Assembly: GCA_001566295.1 (NCBI GenBank)
Contig: KQ964249.1
Span: forward strand, 1,302,001-1,366,000
Reading direction: 5' to 3'
Length of the DNA: 64,000 nucleotides
Origin: Microdochium bolleyi
Taxonomy: Eukaryota; Ascomycota; Sordariomycetes; Xylariales; Microdochiaceae
Below, piece by piece: positions 51,699-62,800 of the stretch. The notes below the pieces were generated by a model, which was not told the DNA's origin, searched no databases, and saw only the letters and a program-made list of their open reading frames with translations. Numbering within the stretch: the first letter of the stretch is position 1; every line of letters starts with the position of its first letter. A program made the position numbers and the translations under genes.

Positions 51699-53326
51699 GG
51701 GTCGCTATAAAGACATTCTCGCTCTGGCGAGCCGCTGGGCGATGCCAGAAGAATGCAGAGGCGCTGGTGCACTCGCCGGTTTCGTGCCACGACCAACACA
51801 AAAATCAGCGAGCCGTGGAAGCAAGCCCGTTGTGATCTCGTCGTCGTTGTCGTCGTGGTGGTGGGCTGTAGGGCAACAAGGCTGGCCCCGCTGTGGATGC
51901 TGGTGTGTCTGTGCTGAGTATGCCAGTAGACGAAACTACAACTTTCTGTAGGTGAGAATCGGCAGAGACCACTGGATGCGTTGCGTGCCAAGTCACGCAC
52001 ACATGGCGGAAGAAGAGCGCTGGTGAAAGAGTACAGATGCGGGAGATGTCTGCAGTTTGAAAGGTTGGCCGAGTGAGGACAAGGACAAGGCTCTGCGGAC
52101 GTCAACAGCAGACAGAGCACCTTGAGGCAGGCAGGCAGAAGCAGCCGCTCCGAGGCGCCGGACCCCTGCAGCGCCCAACTCGCTGGCAGCACCGAGCAAG
52201 GGCCCTCGACAGGCTGCCTCCCGGACACTGGCCCGCCTGGCCCCCAAAGAGGCGCTGTTTGGGGGGGCACAGCTGACAACTTTGGACAGACAATACATCC
52301 GCCTCCGCAGCTAATCATGGCAGGAGATCAAACCAGAACGAAGCACGGCCTAAGCTGGCCGACCCAAATGTCTACCCTGCGCAGTGCGCACTGATACAAG
52401 ACAAACAATGGCAACGGCCATCCGCTGTTGCTGGACTGGCGGGTCCCAAAGACAGCTCCAGACTGCAAAGTCCTAGCAAGCGCGCAGCCAAGGCTGGCTC
52501 GCTCGCTCCCGCCCCACCCGTAAGCCTGCAAGGGCCATCCATCCATCCATCCATCCATCCATCCATCCATCCATCCATTCAATCATTCATTCATTCATCC
52601 ATCGCCTGGCGTCAGCCGCCCCTTCCTGCACAGGGGCATGCAGGGCAGACTTGACTTCACTCGTCTCCTGCTGCGCGGCCCTCCTCCTGACTTCCAGAGC
52701 GCAGCTCAGCTGGGACAAAGCATTGCAGTCCCGTCAGCCTCCTATCCGCTTCCTGCCCGCCCGCCTGGACAACCGTACCGTTGATTCGTTGCCCGCAAGC
52801 GAATGATGCAGTAGCAGCAACAGGAGCACCAGACCCCGGCACGGAGACGGGCCGTGGGGCTGAGGAATTCGGGGTTCTGTACCCGTTCCGCCCGAGTCAG
52901 AGTCGTGGCCGCGGCGGCGGCGGTCTGGGCAGATCTAGATCTCCTTGATACCACACCGGAGCACACACTAGATGGCCGCCCGAGCATCCGGCTGGCTCTC
53001 AGCGACGTCTTTGCACCGAGTGTGAACAAACTCGTCAGAAGCCACGGCAGGGTCCAACTTCGAAACAGGTTATCCTAGGCCGTCACTTCATTGCGTTTCA
53101 AAGCAGACCACATGAGACGTGAACAGCTGTGATAAGGACTTGATGGCACATGTATGTATATATCTCTGTTATGTGGGGGGGATATTCAAAAGGACGAACT
53201 TCTACCGGCTTGCGCCCGGAAGCGGCAGCGCCGACAAATGGGCACAAGGCAATCAATCCATACCCGCGATTTCTTCAACGGCAGCAACAGCATCAACATC
53301 AGCAACAACCCGCATCACGGGGGGGA
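51699..53326. other. Intergenic region with tetranucleotide repeat
   Basis: About 1.6 kb between the start of the DUF3433 gene and the end of the isocitrate lyase gene. It holds a CCAT repeat at 52535-52578. No gene was recognised. Confidence 0.5.
52535..52602. repeat. Tetranucleotide microsatellite, (CCAT)11 followed by degenerate CATT units
   Basis: Eleven perfect CCAT units (52535-52578) run into a decayed CATT/TCAT stretch to about 52602. It is intergenic and probably length-variable. Confidence 0.92.
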
Positions 53327-55234
53327 TCAGTGGAACTGGTCCTCGGTCACGCCCTTGCCCATGGCCGCGGTGCTCGAGATGCCGCCCGTGACCATCTTCT
53401 GCAGCTCGTCGACGTACGTCGCGCCGCTCCACTTCTGGTGCTTGACGACGTCGACGCCGCCGTCCATCTCGGGCTCCTGCACGAGCTCCCCGTACGCCCG
53501 CATCCCGTTCTGCGCGTACGCCCGCGCGAACTGGTCGCTGATGAGCGCCGTCGTGTGCAGCCCTGCCAGCGTGATGAACTGCCAACAGTAGCCCAGCTTC
53601 GCGAGCCGCCGGATGTACGTCTCCTGCTCGGCGCGCGGCATCGCCGTCTTCCAGTTGAACGAGGGCGAGAGGTTGTAGGCGAGCCTGATGGGGGTTGTCA
53701 CTTGGTTAGTCTTTTTTCGCTCTTCATTCTTCTTACTGTCAAAATGTGTCAAGGTGTTAAAAGAGAAACTCACTTCTGCTCCGGCCACACGGCGTGCACA
53801 CCGCTGGCGAACTCCTCGGCCTGCTTGAAGTCGGGCAGCTTGCTCTCCATCCAGATGGCGTCGCAGTACGGCGCGTACGCGATGGCGCGGTTGATGGCGC
53901 AGTCGCAGCCGCCCTTGAGGCGGTAGTAGCCCTCGCGCGTCCGGGGCGCGTCCCAGTCGAAGAAGATGTCGTGGCTAGTGATGCCCTTGGCGATGGCGCG
54001 GCACTCGTTGAGGCTCTTGCCCTTGGCGGCCTTTGTGTACTGGGCCACCAGGTCCTTTGTCTTGCCGCCATGGGAGCCCGACTCGATGGTCTTGACGACG
54101 GCCTCGTCGAAGCGCATCAGCCCGGCCTCCTGGAGCCACTGGTCCTCGATGGCCTGCAGCTCATCGCCGAGCTTGCCCGCCTGCTCGGCGGCGACCATGA
54201 GGTCGTTGAGCGGCTGCAGCCCCGGGTTCGTGGCGCCCAGGATGAAGGCGTGGTCGCGCGGGTCGATGGTCGTCGAGATGAGCGTCGCCGCCTCGGCATC
54301 GGTGCGCGCCACCGCGACCAGGTCGCTGCCCATAATGTCGGCCTGCGCGCGGATCGCCACGAGCCGGTTGATGTGCTCGCTGATGGGCACAAGCACCTTG
54401 CCCGCCATGTGCCCGCACTTCTTGGTGCCGGGGGCCTGGTCCTCGATGTGGATGCCCGCCGCGCCCTGCTCGATGAAGAGCTTGGTCAGCTTCATGACGG
54501 CCGTCAGGCCGCCGTGGCCCGTGTCGGCGTCGGCGATGATGGGCCGCAGGTAGTCGATGTTGAGGGCGCCCTTGGCGCGCGCGGCCTTGGGCATGCTCAG
54601 GCGCTCCTGGCGCTGTTTCCGGTCGTGGAAGAGCTGGGCCATGAACAGGTGCTTGACCTTGTTGGGCACAGTGGTCTTGGTGTCGCCGTCGAGTGTCAGT
54701 AACTTGTCTGGCCTGGCTTTTGGGGGGAGGTGTTTGGGCTTAAGGGTAACTCACGTAGGGGTAGTCTGCCAAATCCGGGCCGGGCTCGTCCGACGAGGAC
54801 GCGGTTGATGATGACTGCCATCCAGAGACATAGACTGTGTCGAGGTACTTGGCCATCTGCGTGACCATGGTGGGCTCCAAGCAGCCATATGTGTAGCTAG
54901 CATCCTTGTTCTAGAGTGCAGAGCAGAATCGTCAGTGATCAAGTACCTCGATCAGGTAGACTAGTCCACAGGCAGGGACCAGCCTGGGGAGAGGAATACA
55001 TACCTGGAACCGGCCCTCGAGGATCTTCCAGAGCTTCTTGCTCAGAGCGTTACTGGGGTACTCAATCTTGAGGTGGCCGCGCTTCGAGACGATCTGCTCG
55101 GCGGTAAAGGCGCGCTTGGTGTGCCTCCACCGGGGATCGCTCCACCACTTCTTGACGGCCTCGACCTCGGCGGCGAAGAGCTCGTCCTCGACGTTCGGGT
55201 CGACGGCGGTGCTGAGCATGTTGTTGGACGCCAT
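53327..55234 (-). CDS. ICL1: Isocitrate lyase
   Basis: Four exons: 55234-55004, 54910-54755, 54675-53774 and 53684-53327, encode 548 residues. Introns are 93, 79 and 89 bases. The enzyme cleaves isocitrate to glyoxylate and succinate, the first step of the glyoxylate bypass needed for growth on acetate and fatty acids. The catalytic motif KKCGH is at about residues 211-215 within QAPGTKKCGHMAGKVLVP. DADTGHGG lies before it, and the lid and C-terminal blocks (NLSPSFNWK; GYCWQFITLAGLH) are intact. The C-terminus ends in TEDQFH with no canonical peroxisomal PTS1, so import, if any, must use another signal. Intron 2 ends in AAG rather than CAG/TAG, but the phase and the YTTVPNKV junction support it. 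CCTCGG and CCAAT motifs lie about 160 bases upstream. Confidence 0.96.
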
Positions 55235-55388
55235 GGTGGGCTAATATTGCGCGATGATGATGATGATGATAATGGTGAGACTCTTGAGGCTCGTCTTGTT
55301 TACGAGAGAGCAGCTACGAGTTATTTAGGAGGGGAGATGGGATTCCGCAGTGGTCGTGTGAGACACGGGAGGATAGGATGGAGAGTTG

Positions 55389-55394
55389 CCGAGG
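55389..55394 (-). promoter_or_regulatory. CCTCGG motif upstream of isocitrate lyase (FarA/FarB-type site)
   Basis: CCTCGG on the minus strand lies about 155 bases upstream of the lyase ATG. This is the core bound by the Aspergillus fatty-acid regulators FarA and FarB at glyoxylate and beta-oxidation genes. It is one six-base match, so the assignment is tentative. Confidence 0.4.
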
Positions 55395-56729
55395 TACTGG
55401 GCCAATGGCGATCTCGAGGTGACAGGAAAAGGCAGCGCGATGAGGAGGCTCAAGCACTGGTCTAGATTGCGTGTGCAGTGACGAAGCCTAGTTCACAATG
55501 GGAGCAGGCGTTCGGAGAGGGACGTCAAGGAAGAGGAACGAAAACAGCGAAGCACGTGGAAGAGAGAGGAGGGGGGGATCACGGAGGTTAATATGAGGAG
55601 CAGCTCGGCTTGAGCTTCACAAGTCACAGTCACCAACGCAGTCCGACTCGGCAAAGCTCCCGTGCTAGCGGCATTTGGGAAGCTTTTCCCCAGAAGCAAC
55701 AGGCGGTGCCAGCCAGCCAGTGCTTGTTCTGGAGCAGACGCCATCATCGGGAGCAATCGGTCGAACGGCTATGGGAGGGCAGACGGGGGAGCCGCCTGGG
55801 AATGCTCGCAAGTATCTCTGCGGCGGGGGTTGGCGTGGAAGGTACCTGGCCTCTGGCCTCTAGCCTCCTGGGAGGCAGCACCTGCGCAGGACGAGCCGCC
55901 GGTGCCAAGGGCACAAGACTGGGTTCGGCCTCGGGACTTGGGGGCAGTGATGGGCGCAGAGGGCTGGCATCTGACGTTGACGCTAGCAGGTCGAGGCTCG
56001 GCTATGCCATGGACCGCAAAGTCTGGGGCAGAGACAGACACAGCGAGTGGGCTTGGGCTTGGGGAATTGGGGAAGACGATGGTCCGTCCTGGCATCCTTG
56101 TTGCCGCTGCTGCGGCCGAGGGGCCGACGCTGACTGGCTCGCCCGGCTCAAACCGTCCACAGGAGAGAGCCGCCTCCAGAAGAGTCGCCCCCGGCTCCGG
56201 CTCTGGCTCCTGACAATGACGCACGCCCAAGCCCCGTCCAAGTGCCGGGGCATCTCCAAATTCCTACGGCCCACGGGCTCGGCATCGCAGGCGCGCTCCC
56301 GTCTACAAAGAGAGGCAACGATCCACGGGCTGCGAAGCGCTATTCCAGCCAGCCTGCTTGCACAGTATTCCGTCTCGTCCTCTGGCACCGCGAGCTACTG
56401 GAGCCTGCCCAGGCTGCGAACAAACAGCATGAAAGCATAAGGTGCCTTACCCTTCTTACAGTATAGAACGACCCGAGCCCGCATTCAACCCGCCGAGGAA
56501 GCTCCTGGCATGTGATTGACGTCCGACGCACCGTCGGGGCGAAAGGGGGTCCCCCCCACATTCTGCAACTCGGTGGCCGACACTGCATTGCAAAGGACCC
56601 GGGGGAAAGGCGAGGGCAACCCATCCCACATGCGTGCTTGCATGTGGATATGGTACTCTGTCATTCATGGGCCATGGTTGGAACCTGCTGGATCTCCCCC
56701 TTGGCTGCCAGGCGCGGATGATTCCGCAG

Positions 56730-56745
56730 CCCCCCCCCCCCCCCC
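56730..56745 (+). repeat. Poly-C run (16 C)
   Basis: Sixteen consecutive C in intergenic DNA. No associated element was recognised. Confidence 0.85.
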
Positions 56746-56888
56746 AAACCTCCATCTCGTAAATTGGGGTAGGCTTCAGCCGTGATCCCGACATCTTCCA
56801 CATGTCGACGAAGCCTGTGTTCTCCAGTCCGTGTCCTGCATCTTCCCGACGCCAGAGAGACACAGAGAGATACAAAGAGAGCGAGGGC

Positions 56889-56920
56889 GTGTGCGTGTGC
56901 GTGTGTGTGTGTATGTGTGT
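56889..56920 (+). repeat. GT-rich microsatellite
   Basis: Imperfect GT dinucleotide run of about 32 bases with interspersed GC and AT steps, intergenic. Confidence 0.75.
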
Positions 56921-57549
56921 ACTCTCCCCGTCCGATTTCACGCTTGCCCAGAAACCCGAGCTAGCACCGGCGTGGCGCCCTCTCTGTGCCCGTCGCAGCC
57001 AGCACGCACCAGGCCAGCGCCAGCAACCCCGCGAGTTCCGAGTCTGGCCGCCGCCGTCGCCCGTGCAATTGGGCCTCGGCACTTGCCCTCTGGAGGAGGA
57101 CGGACAGGCCCTGACGCACACTCTCTCTCCGACACGCTGCGTCACACGGCGCTCCGCATTCGGAACCACTCGAGAGAGAGATCCATGGATGACTCAAAGT
57201 GTGATGGCATTCTCACTTTCCGGTGGTCGGGCTCCTCCCGTGTCGGCACGAGCCTCACAACATCACTCCTTGTCTGCAACCATCGGCTCGTCCACACACG
57301 GGTCACATCGGGCATGCGTGCGTACTTCCAGCATCATTGTTTCTAAGCAAGCAATTTTGGTGCAACTCGCCTGGTAACGTTGAGACGGCTGTGGCTGATC
57401 TTTGCGCCGTCATCCTCCTTTCTCACAATGGGCACGATTGAGCCCGTAATAAGCAGTCCCCAATACCAACACACCGCAGAGCCATACAGACAAAGTCTCC
57501 TGAACGCCTGGGAAAGCAACAACAATGCACGTTCGGCACATCGGCTAGT

Positions 57550-59870
57550 TCACACGAGCTCCTGCTCGATCCGAAGCTCCCGGTCCTGCTGCACCCTCTC
57601 ATATGTCTCGTACGGCGTGAGCGTGCCCAGCGCCCGCTTCATCTCCGTCGTGATGAAACCCAGGCCGTAAACGTAGCTGGCGTTGACCCAGCCAAATCTG
57701 TCAAACAAGCACAAAGAATCAGTATACGGGCTTTGACAAGTCTGCCACGCTGTGGTCGTGAAGCACTGTTGGATTCCACTCACCCTTCCTTCGCAACGCC
57801 CTTGAAGTCGAGTCCTTGGTTGCCATACTCCGCATCAACGCGATGGGGATCGACGGGACGCGTCACGTCGTACTTCTCCACGACAACACCGTTGAAATCG
57901 AAGAAGGCCTTGGTCACCATGAACAGCCACTTGTAGGCAAGCTTCTGCGCCAGTTCCGCATAGCCGTACCGAGCCAGCCCTGTCCAGGCCAGCATCTGCT
58001 GCGGTGCCCAGCCGTATGGGTAGTCCCACTGCCGATTGGGCCGCTCCAGCGTGATCTCTCCTCGGGACTCCTCCGTACCCGACAGAAGTCCGCCGTAGGC
58101 CTCAAATTTTGGCACCGCAGTCTTGACCACCCGTGCGGCCTTCTCGGGATCTGGCACGCCGGCCCACAGGGGCCAGAATGTGGTGCAGCTCTCGTAAGTG
58201 CACTGCTCCTGCTTGACGGTGTCGTAGTCGAAATACATCCCCTTCTCCTCGTTCCAGAGGTACTTGTGCATGGCCGCCCGGCGCCTCTTCCAGCGTCGGT
58301 CCCATACGGCTGAGGTCTCCACCTGGCCCGGCACCATGTCTTCCCCGCACCACTCCGCCGGCATCGTGAACTTGTCGCCAAAGATGTTACGGATGATTCG
58401 CGAAATGTCCATCTCATACTTGTACACCAGTGAGTTCAGATCGACGGTGGCAAGATTGGCACAGACCCGCTCGAGGCGGTACGAGGTGTCGTGGCCGGAC
58501 TCTCGCACCGCGCGGTCATGGAGGAAGTACTCGTCCAGCTCTGGCTCCACCACCTCGCCATGGTTGTACGCACGCACGAACTGCTCAAAGGACATGCCGT
58601 ACTTCTTGGCGTACGGCTCCAGAACGTGAACAAAGTGGGAAGCCTCAGTCTCCGGGGGCACACCAAGACCGCCCGGTCTGTATCTGGACAGGCCAGTGCT
58701 GCGGTCGAGGCGCGGCTCGGCCATCCAGACGCAGTAATATTCCTTGATCGCAGCCATCAGGGCTGTGCGGAGGAAGTCTTGGGCACCTGGCTCGTGCTTA
58801 ATCTTCTCATAGACGCGCAGTGCCATGTCTGTGAGGAACGGCGGCTGAGAACGGCACAGGTAGTACGATCTTGTGGCGTTCAGAATCTTGCCGTAGTGGC
58901 GGATGCAGAAGCAGAAGTTGAGGACCATGGACTTGGCCAGGTCGACTCTGTCGTTGACGAGCAGGCCCAGGGACGTCATGTAGCTGTCCCAGCCATAGAA
59001 CTCGTTGAAGCGGCCGCCGGGAACGACGAACGGCATGCCGCGAAGATTCTTCTCCCCGGTCTTTGGATCCGTGAACTCCTCCATCTCCACCGCCAGCAAC
59101 CCCGGCTTGTCGTTCATGTCTCGCACGAGTTCGGGCGTGATGGTATCTGGCAGCACCTGCACATCTAGCCGGAGCTCAGGGTAGTCTTCGGCAACCTTGC
59201 GGTAGTACTTGATCTGCTCGGGGGCGCCAGGTGGGACGTAGATGCGCGGGCGCGGGTCGCCCGTCCAGTCCTTGGGGTCACGGGCGGCGATGGCGATGCT
59301 TGAGGCGTCAATGCGGCGGGTGAGCCCTTCCCAGAACTGGTCCTTGATCAGACGTGACAGTCGGTTCACGGGGTTCTCGTTCAGCCTGCCAATGTCCAGG
59401 ACGATACGCTTGCGGCCGTACTCCTTCGCCATTGACAGCTCCTGCAGCAAGTTCGACAGCATGTAAGTCCCGCGGATGTCGAAGCGGTTGTAGCCGCCGG
59501 AGGCGGCGGTCGGCAGGGAGAGCACCTTCGGTCCGGCATCTTCGATCGTGATCTGCATGTTGCCGTCCGTGTCCTCCTGCGCCTGGAGACTCTCGAGGGT
59601 GGTGTCGACGTCGACCAGGAACTGGCGAGAATGGGGCCTGCTGGACTCATCGTGGCTGCCTCGCCGGTGCGGCTCGTTGAGTTCCAACGCCCGCTCCATC
59701 TTGCGAGCCAATGCGCTCTGCGAGTATGTCCGGTTGCGCTTGTGGTGCATGTGTCTGTTTTCTGAGGTGTAGTACGTCTTGGCGTCGTCGAAGACATTGT
59801 CGTCGAGGGAGCCCTTGCTGCCCTCACGGCCGTGGCCGGGGGCCAGCTTCGGTGACAGGGCCTCTGGCAT
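57550..59870 (-). CDS. NTH1: Neutral trehalase (GH37), cAMP/Ca2+-regulated type
   Basis: Two exons: 59870-57784 and 57697-57550, with an 86-base intron, encode 744 residues. The enzyme hydrolyses trehalose to two glucose units in the cytosol during germination and stress recovery. GH37 signature 1, PGGRFNEFYGWDSY, is at about residues 281-294. Signature 2, QWDYPYGWAP, is near 611. The N-terminus has the regulatory features of neutral trehalases: kinase-type sites (RNRTYSQS; RRGSHD near residue 68) and a calcium-binding loop DTDGNMQITIED near residue 98. There is no signal peptide. The start MPEALSPKLAPG at 59870 is the first ATG in the frame. The last exon encodes GWVNASYVYGLGFITTEM and ends in IEQELV. 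AGGGG elements, possibly STRE-like on the gene strand, lie near 60222 and 60358. Confidence 0.96.
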
Positions 59871-62800
59871 GTCGGTGTGTGGTGATCGAAAGAGACGGAG
59901 TGAATCGAGGTCTAAGGGTCCCAACGATGACGAGCGGTCGAGGAAATGGCTTGTCAGACGGGCTAGAAAGAGCTGCACAGCAGCTTGAGGTGACTCGATG
60001 TCGTTTCGGAGTGCCTGGTGAGGTGGGGAGGTATGCCGCGAAAGATTGAATATGTCCCCAGCAAAGGTGCGACCGTGGTGAAAGCTGAGTAGCAGAGGAA
60101 TGGACGGCCCTTGCTGCAGCGATTTGAGTTGGCGTTAGGGCGATGCTCTCGTGACTAGCTCTAGGCGTGGGGGCGATTTCGGGGTGCGAAGCACGGCGGT
60201 CTGCAGCTGCACCATGAAACAAGGGGCTGCTTGTGTTTCTGGCAGTTCCTTCGCAGCTTTCCTCTACAACTATGCGGGAAAAGCACACGAGCTCAAGCAA
60301 TCAATCAGACCAAAGAAACCTTTCATAAACCAGAGGGCTCGGGGGCGAGAAGGATGGAGGGGCGAATGAGCTCTGCTGACTGACTGGCCTTGGAAAACCG
60401 CCGAAGGTCATGTTGGACAAGGGTGGAGAGGCATTACATCATGCCTTGTAAGTCCTGATAAGATCCTGACTCTTTCCCACCTTTAATTGTATCCACATGA
60501 CACACAGAGCTTGCGGTTTGGTAGTTCGGTAACAGATAATTCTCACAGCTTAGTTTTCCTCAGCCAAGTCCATGGATAAATGGCCGGCTTCAGCTCAGGT
60601 AAGGCCGTGCCAGCAATGGTTGAGGTATCGAATTGTTGTGGCTTGGAAAACACGTTTGGAGTAACTGCCTCGTGCGGCTCTCTCAGCCTCAGGCACACGA
60701 TGCAACCACAATATCTCGGGTCGGCAGTTCCACTGCTGTAGCCAATGAAGTGGGTGAATTGACCACGACCTGGTGGCCTGGGCTGGGGTCAGGTTTGGCA
60801 ACACTCCAGATGTTTGCACACTCCGGCTATCTCGAGAACAATTGACCTGGACTCTTGTCTGCCTTGTTGTGTTATGTACGTGACACTCGACTGGAGCCGA
60901 TGTTGAAAGCTCCAGGAAATTAAGAATTCACACCTCCAGCTGTGCCTGACCAGCTCAGACGGGTCGGTATGCAAATGGAAAATGATAATTAACGACAAAC
61001 TTGCCACTTCACCATCACACATATTCCATACCTGCCAATTCGAAATTGTCCCGTTGGAATAGTTACGAGGTTATAGGGAGGAGATGCAGATTAGCAACGA
61101 ACCAGACCAAAGCGGCGCCATGATGGTACTTGACCGTGCACTATTCCCCAGAACAGATAACTGCATCGTGTTTCGTCTGGCGCCACTTTGCGAGCACTCT
61201 GTATAGCAACTGGCGGGCATCAGAGGCCTGCCAACGGCTGGGCAGCCGAATCGACGTCGAACAGATCTTCGTACGGGCGTGAGAGTAGATGTAGCGGAGA
61301 CGAACGTGCCCACCCATGTGCCACGACTTACTACATCGAGCCAGCTCTCCTCACGATACACCTGGGGTGCACTTTACAGTGCTACTCAGTTACTGGAGCT
61401 GTCTTTCAGCCTCGTTCTTTGGCCATCTCGGGAGCAGCTTTCGTCTGCGCCATTCCTTACTGCTGACATGCCGCTTCGTCTGTCTGATCATGGTAGCACG
61501 TATCCAGTGGGCTTGCACCAGCACGGGAGCACCCATGGTCCTAGACACGACCGACAAGTTCAAGTGGGATCCGTCCATAAGCCGTCCCGCGGCTCCTTGT
61601 CAACACGGACACCCGCACACCCCTCCCGGTTGTGGCTGTTCTTATGGCTCGTCTCCGTAAGTAATGCCTGCCTAAGCGTACTCAAAATACACCCCTCAGG
61701 AGAGAGTCCAAGGCTCCAGACACCCCCAGGGATCGAGGCGCGTCCTGGAATTTACTGCCGGGGGACAGTTCGTAGGCAGTCTGGTAAATCTCCCGCGAAG
61801 GACTCGTGAGTGTATCACGAAAGGTCCAGGCCTGGCAACGGGCATATCGTGGAGTTCATGGTACAGAGTGCTCCGCATTCTGTTGTGTGCAAAGCCTGGC
61901 CGCGGTCAGCGGCGTTGAAGGCAAATGGGCAGCACCGACTGGGCGAGATGGCGTGCCCTGGGCCCGTGAGATCATGCAGGTACGACCGCAAGCATGGTCC
62001 GGGGGGGTGTATGTGTGTGCTCGACCTTGGGGAGTCGCTGGCGTCTTGTCCCACTTAGGTCTGTAAGCCAAGAAGTAGGCAGGCCCGGGAAGCTTTGGCC
62101 TTGCATATTGCAATCTCTCCACGAGATATGTCCCTCATCGAGGTCGATCGCGTAGTACGGCGTCAAGGTATCGGTCCGTCACGCGAGGACGGCCGTGCGC
62201 GGGACAAGGGTAGCTCTTGCAAGTGAGGATGAGGGCCCGCGATTAGCACGGCTGGGGCATCCGAGCTGTGGTGCTGTTGCTTAGCCATGCCGGGCGCCGC
62301 TTGCTTGGAACCTGAATCGGCCACAGAGTCTAAAGAATTGACATTCAGGTTAGCACTTTTGGCACGAGCACGAATCTTGGGGCTCTGCTGCCGCCCTAGA
62401 GCACCAAGCGTCCCCGAGGTTCGGCGAGACCGTTGTGCCCGGCCAAGCTCGACTCGGGAGTGCTCGCGAGGGACTAGCTAACCTGCGCAAGGGCATGACA
62501 CCAGTCGCGGAGCGTTGTTGCTCGTGTCGTTGTTGTTCCCGGCTGGCCCGGGGCTGGACCCTGCCGAAGTGGGTGGCGTGGACGTTTGTGCGCCCCCGCA
62601 AGTCGCGCCCAGCTGGGTCGCGGAGACGAAGAGCGTCTTTGAGCCCTGATGAGTCCAGTCCGCTGGGACGATTGTCCTGACCTGAGCTAGCCGGCGGACG
62701 TTCGCGCCTAGCGCAGGTTCGACGATGCACGCTGAAGATCTAAATCGGCACTAGCGCGGGCGGGCAGATTCAGCTCCGTAAGTGGGCGGGGGTCGGGTGC

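Larger units (their letters stand above)
55235..57549. other. Long intergenic region including isocitrate lyase promoter
   Basis: About 2.3 kb between the isocitrate lyase start and the trehalase 3' end. A (GAT)6 run lies at 55253-55270 in the lyase leader, and CCGAGG (CCTCGG on the gene strand) is at 55389-55394. CCAAT is at 55402-55406. A 16-base C run lies at 56730-56745 and a GT-rich run at 56889-56920. No gene was recognised. Confidence 0.5.

Noticed and set aside
52535..52602. Possible CRISPR-like or other structured array
   Set aside because: The units are 4 bases without spacers, so this is a simple microsatellite in a eukaryotic genome.
53794..54702. 302-codon plus-strand frame opposite isocitrate lyase
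   Set aside because: Antisense shadow of strongly conserved lyase sequence.
3831..59870. A carbon-metabolism gene cluster linking isocitrate dehydrogenase, sugar transporter, isocitrate lyase and trehalase
   Set aside because: The genes are 5-35 kb apart, separated by unrelated housekeeping genes and on different strands, so co-location is probably chance.
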